Shown here piece by piece: positions 61,476 through 64,000 of a stretch of DNA of 64,000 nt (position 1 is its first letter; each line of letters begins with the position of its first letter). The translations under genes and the position numbers were made by a program. Origin of the DNA: Xiphias gladius (Eukaryota; Chordata; Actinopteri; Istiophoriformes; Xiphiidae); NCBI RefSeq assembly GCF_016859285.1, contig NC_053401.1:7632469-7696468 (forward strand), written 5' to 3'. A model generated the notes under the pieces. It ran no database searches. It had not been told where the DNA came from and saw only the letters and a program-made list of their open reading frames with translations.

Positions 61476-63877
61476 GCCCCTAATATCGCTGTAGGCTCTT
61501 AGTCTTGTTAAACTGCCCTTCTAGTAAATTAAATGTAATAAAAAAGCTAACTCTGCCTAAGTTAGCATTAGCTTGGCCCCTAATAAGTTTTTCCTGTTTT
61601 ATATTTTAAAACCGAGGTGCTCAAAAGTAAAGACACGGAATTTGAATCCAGACTTTTGTACTGTTGGGACTTTAATATGTAGCTCTACTAGATGTGGCAC
61701 ATGCAACGTTGAAGTAAATCCACATATTTATAATCCGTGGTATCTGTAATTTTCACTAGTTAATGTGACAACATTCCTGTGCTGTAGTCTATATAAATGC
61801 TGATGCGGTAGTAGTAGTGGTTTTTTCACTGTTTACCTAACTTCATCAGATTCTTGTACTATTTTAATACATTTCACTTAAGTCCCTTTTAGTGCAACAA
61901 TATCAGACAAATACAACTGCAGAGAACTGCTGAGCCATTACTGTAATATAAACAGTGTGTTGCCCTTGAAAGTAATGGCACATTTACCAAAGCTTCTGCA
62001 TAATTTCTTTTTTTTTGCGTCATCTCCAGTGGCCTGAATAAAAAGAACAATAATGTTGCCAGTCCAACCAGCAGCATGAATGACTGGAACACGATTTATT
62101 TTCTGCTGAGTCCACTCAAGTCACTTCGAAATTTCTTTTATAAACAGGCTTTTGGCAATTAAATTTAATCACATCATTTACTTGAAACAAAATACTCGGC
62201 AGTGCTTGGCAAAAACACCAAGACTGAGAACCAAAACACAGACCAGATCTTTGGAAGGCTGAAAGCCAAGAATAGCAAACTTGTCCTCAGGCAGCATATT
62301 GTGTTACACCAAATGAGGCATTAAATTATTCATGTTTAACACTTTTTACCGTAACTTTGGAGCAAAACCTCATGGGGAGGGGATTACCAGTATAAATTTA
62401 ATAATTAAACTAAATAAAACTAATATAAAAACATTCTGTTTCCAGCTGAGATTTCTGAAAACTTTCCGAAACTGATTCAGTACATGTTCGAAACTGTCTT
62501 TTGTTGTCTGTGTGATGGAGCTGCAGCGTGTTCCTGGTTGCAGTTCTCCAAACATCCTCTGGAGGGCTATAGTCACCCAGAGATTCAATCGAGGACCGGT
62601 TCGTCAGTTTGTGTTGAGTATGTCTCAACACAGAATGACATTCTTCCCTCTCTATTCATCTCCTTTTAAGACAAGCCTTGAAGGATCTCCTATGCAGTGC
62701 AGCATCTAGAAAAATCATGCATTTAAGACCTTGAATTATGATGGATCTTTATATTGAATTACAATAGTTCTTCAGCAAGTATTTTCTGTACCCCAGAGGT
62801 TCCCCATCATTTTATTGAATATTTATTCTCCTTTACCTTTTCCAACAACTCTCTTCCTGTCTTTTTTAAAAATGTTGTGTTCATCTTGTTGTAACCCCAT
62901 CTGGTCTATTGGCCGATATGCTTCTTAATGGCAAAGTATAATCCAAATCTAAATCCATACAATAATTTAAATTCATATAGTAATCCTGTGTGTCACTTTC
63001 TAGACTACATCGTTTCATACGTATCACTGAAAGTCTTTTAAAGGGAAAATTACAATGTGTCACCATTGTGAAGACAGGAAAAAAACTCCAGATTTACTTC
63101 TTCAGTCCAAAAATTTTATCTTGTTTGAAATTACATGGAGCCACGTATATTGAAAAAAGATAATGTACAGTAATATGAGACAAAAAAAAATAAAAAATCT
63201 TTCCACTGTCTTTTGCCTGTGGTCACCAATTTAATTTACTCCATTACAAGTGGGAGAGGAGCAAAAGTGCATCCACCATCCCACGTCCCTATCTGATGAC
63301 AGGAATGAGGCACTGCCCTATTTCCCAGGGCGATGTGTGACACAAATTGTCAGCCGCAGTCGTGATATAACCGGGAATCTCTAGCGCCAATCTGAAGGTC
63401 AGTCAGAGATTTGTTGGGTCAATTAATGGGACGCTGGGCCATGGTCTACCGGAAAACATGTCGCTCGTATTAGTCTGCATGATACTGTAGCCACCCACGA
63501 GGCAGGAAGAGTCAGTGATTTCGTTTGGGATTAGTTGGCGCTGTTGTTGGACTGTAAATCTGTATTACTATTAGACATAAATAATCGGTGTGTTACTCTT
63601 TTATGATTTGCTTCATTAGTAGCTGTAGTGTATTTGTACATAATATTGAAGGAGCTGAATTTTTGTTAAACCTCTGATAAATCCCTCTGAAGTATTTCAG
63701 TGTAACTTAGTGTTTAGTAATAGTACTTTTGCCACTTTGTATGTGTATCTTCAAAAAAAATACACACTTAGTACTGTGGACACACACAAAGAACTGGAAC
63801 AAATGCAATCCATCTCAAAGGAAGATTTATATGGGTTATAATATATTGGACAGACAACAAGACACTACGATCTTCAT

Positions 63878-63894
63878 TTTATTTCATCTTTATT
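63878..63894 (-). terminator. possible polyadenylation signals of an off-window gene
   Basis: Two TTTATT hexamers (63878-63883, 63889-63894) read AATAAA on the minus strand near the right edge. They could mark the 3' end of a minus-strand gene beyond 64000; AT-rich chance matches are equally possible. Confidence 0.25.
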
Positions 63895-64000
63895 TAACAA
63901 GGCACAACATTTACGAAGAAATGTCCATCTTACTGTCATGAACATTTAAATGACAAGAAAAAAACTTAAGTGAACTTGAATCAAACAAAACGGAACATGG

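Overview
The window reads as nuclear DNA of a ray-finned (teleost, probably percomorph) fish. Its genes have short GT-AG introns and vertebrate-type proteins. It is full of long (CA)n/(TG)n tracts and of degenerate interspersed repeats of types common in teleosts. No bacterial, viral or organellar gene was recognised.

Four protein-coding genes can be built exon by exon, alternating in strand. (1) impdh1 (IMP dehydrogenase 1, impdh1b type), plus strand, 383-10290: 14 coding exons joining in frame to 514 aa, the usual family length. (2) prrt4 (proline-rich transmembrane protein), minus strand, 29717-14188: a signal-peptide/Thr-Pro-rich exon and a large 7-hydrophobic-segment exon separated by a 12.4 kb intron, 1046 aa. 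It converges on impdh1. (3) A TMEM53/DUF829-like alpha/beta-hydrolase gene, plus strand, about 46231-50737, starting in a CpG island. (4) Leptin, minus strand, 54887-54092: 158 aa, two coding exons, plus a short non-coding first exon with a TATA-like element just upstream. IMPDH1, PRRT4 and LEP also neighbour each other on human chromosome 7q32. RBM28, which lies between LEP and PRRT4 in human, was not seen, and a TMEM53-like gene occupies that interval.

The rest is intron and intergenic DNA. The prrt4 intron (16.3-28.7 kb) and the 29.8-45.6 kb intergenic stretch hold microsatellites and relics of several repeat families, one a fold-back MITE. A Tc1-like transposase relic lies in intron 1 of the TMEM53-like gene. 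The 3' flank of impdh1 carries an almost perfect 0.9 kb tandem duplication. Downstream of the TMEM53-like gene there is an older 0.55 kb tandem duplication. From 55.3 kb to the right edge no gene was recognised, except possible polyadenylation signals of an off-window minus-strand gene.

The most interesting observation is a possible duplicated exon in impdh1 intron 1 (652-729). It matches the 3' half of exon 1 in protein sequence, has the same splice phase and a good donor, and could act as a symmetric in-frame cassette. A possible 17-nt microexon in the last impdh1 intron, comparable to the mammalian retinal exon 13b, is a second lead.
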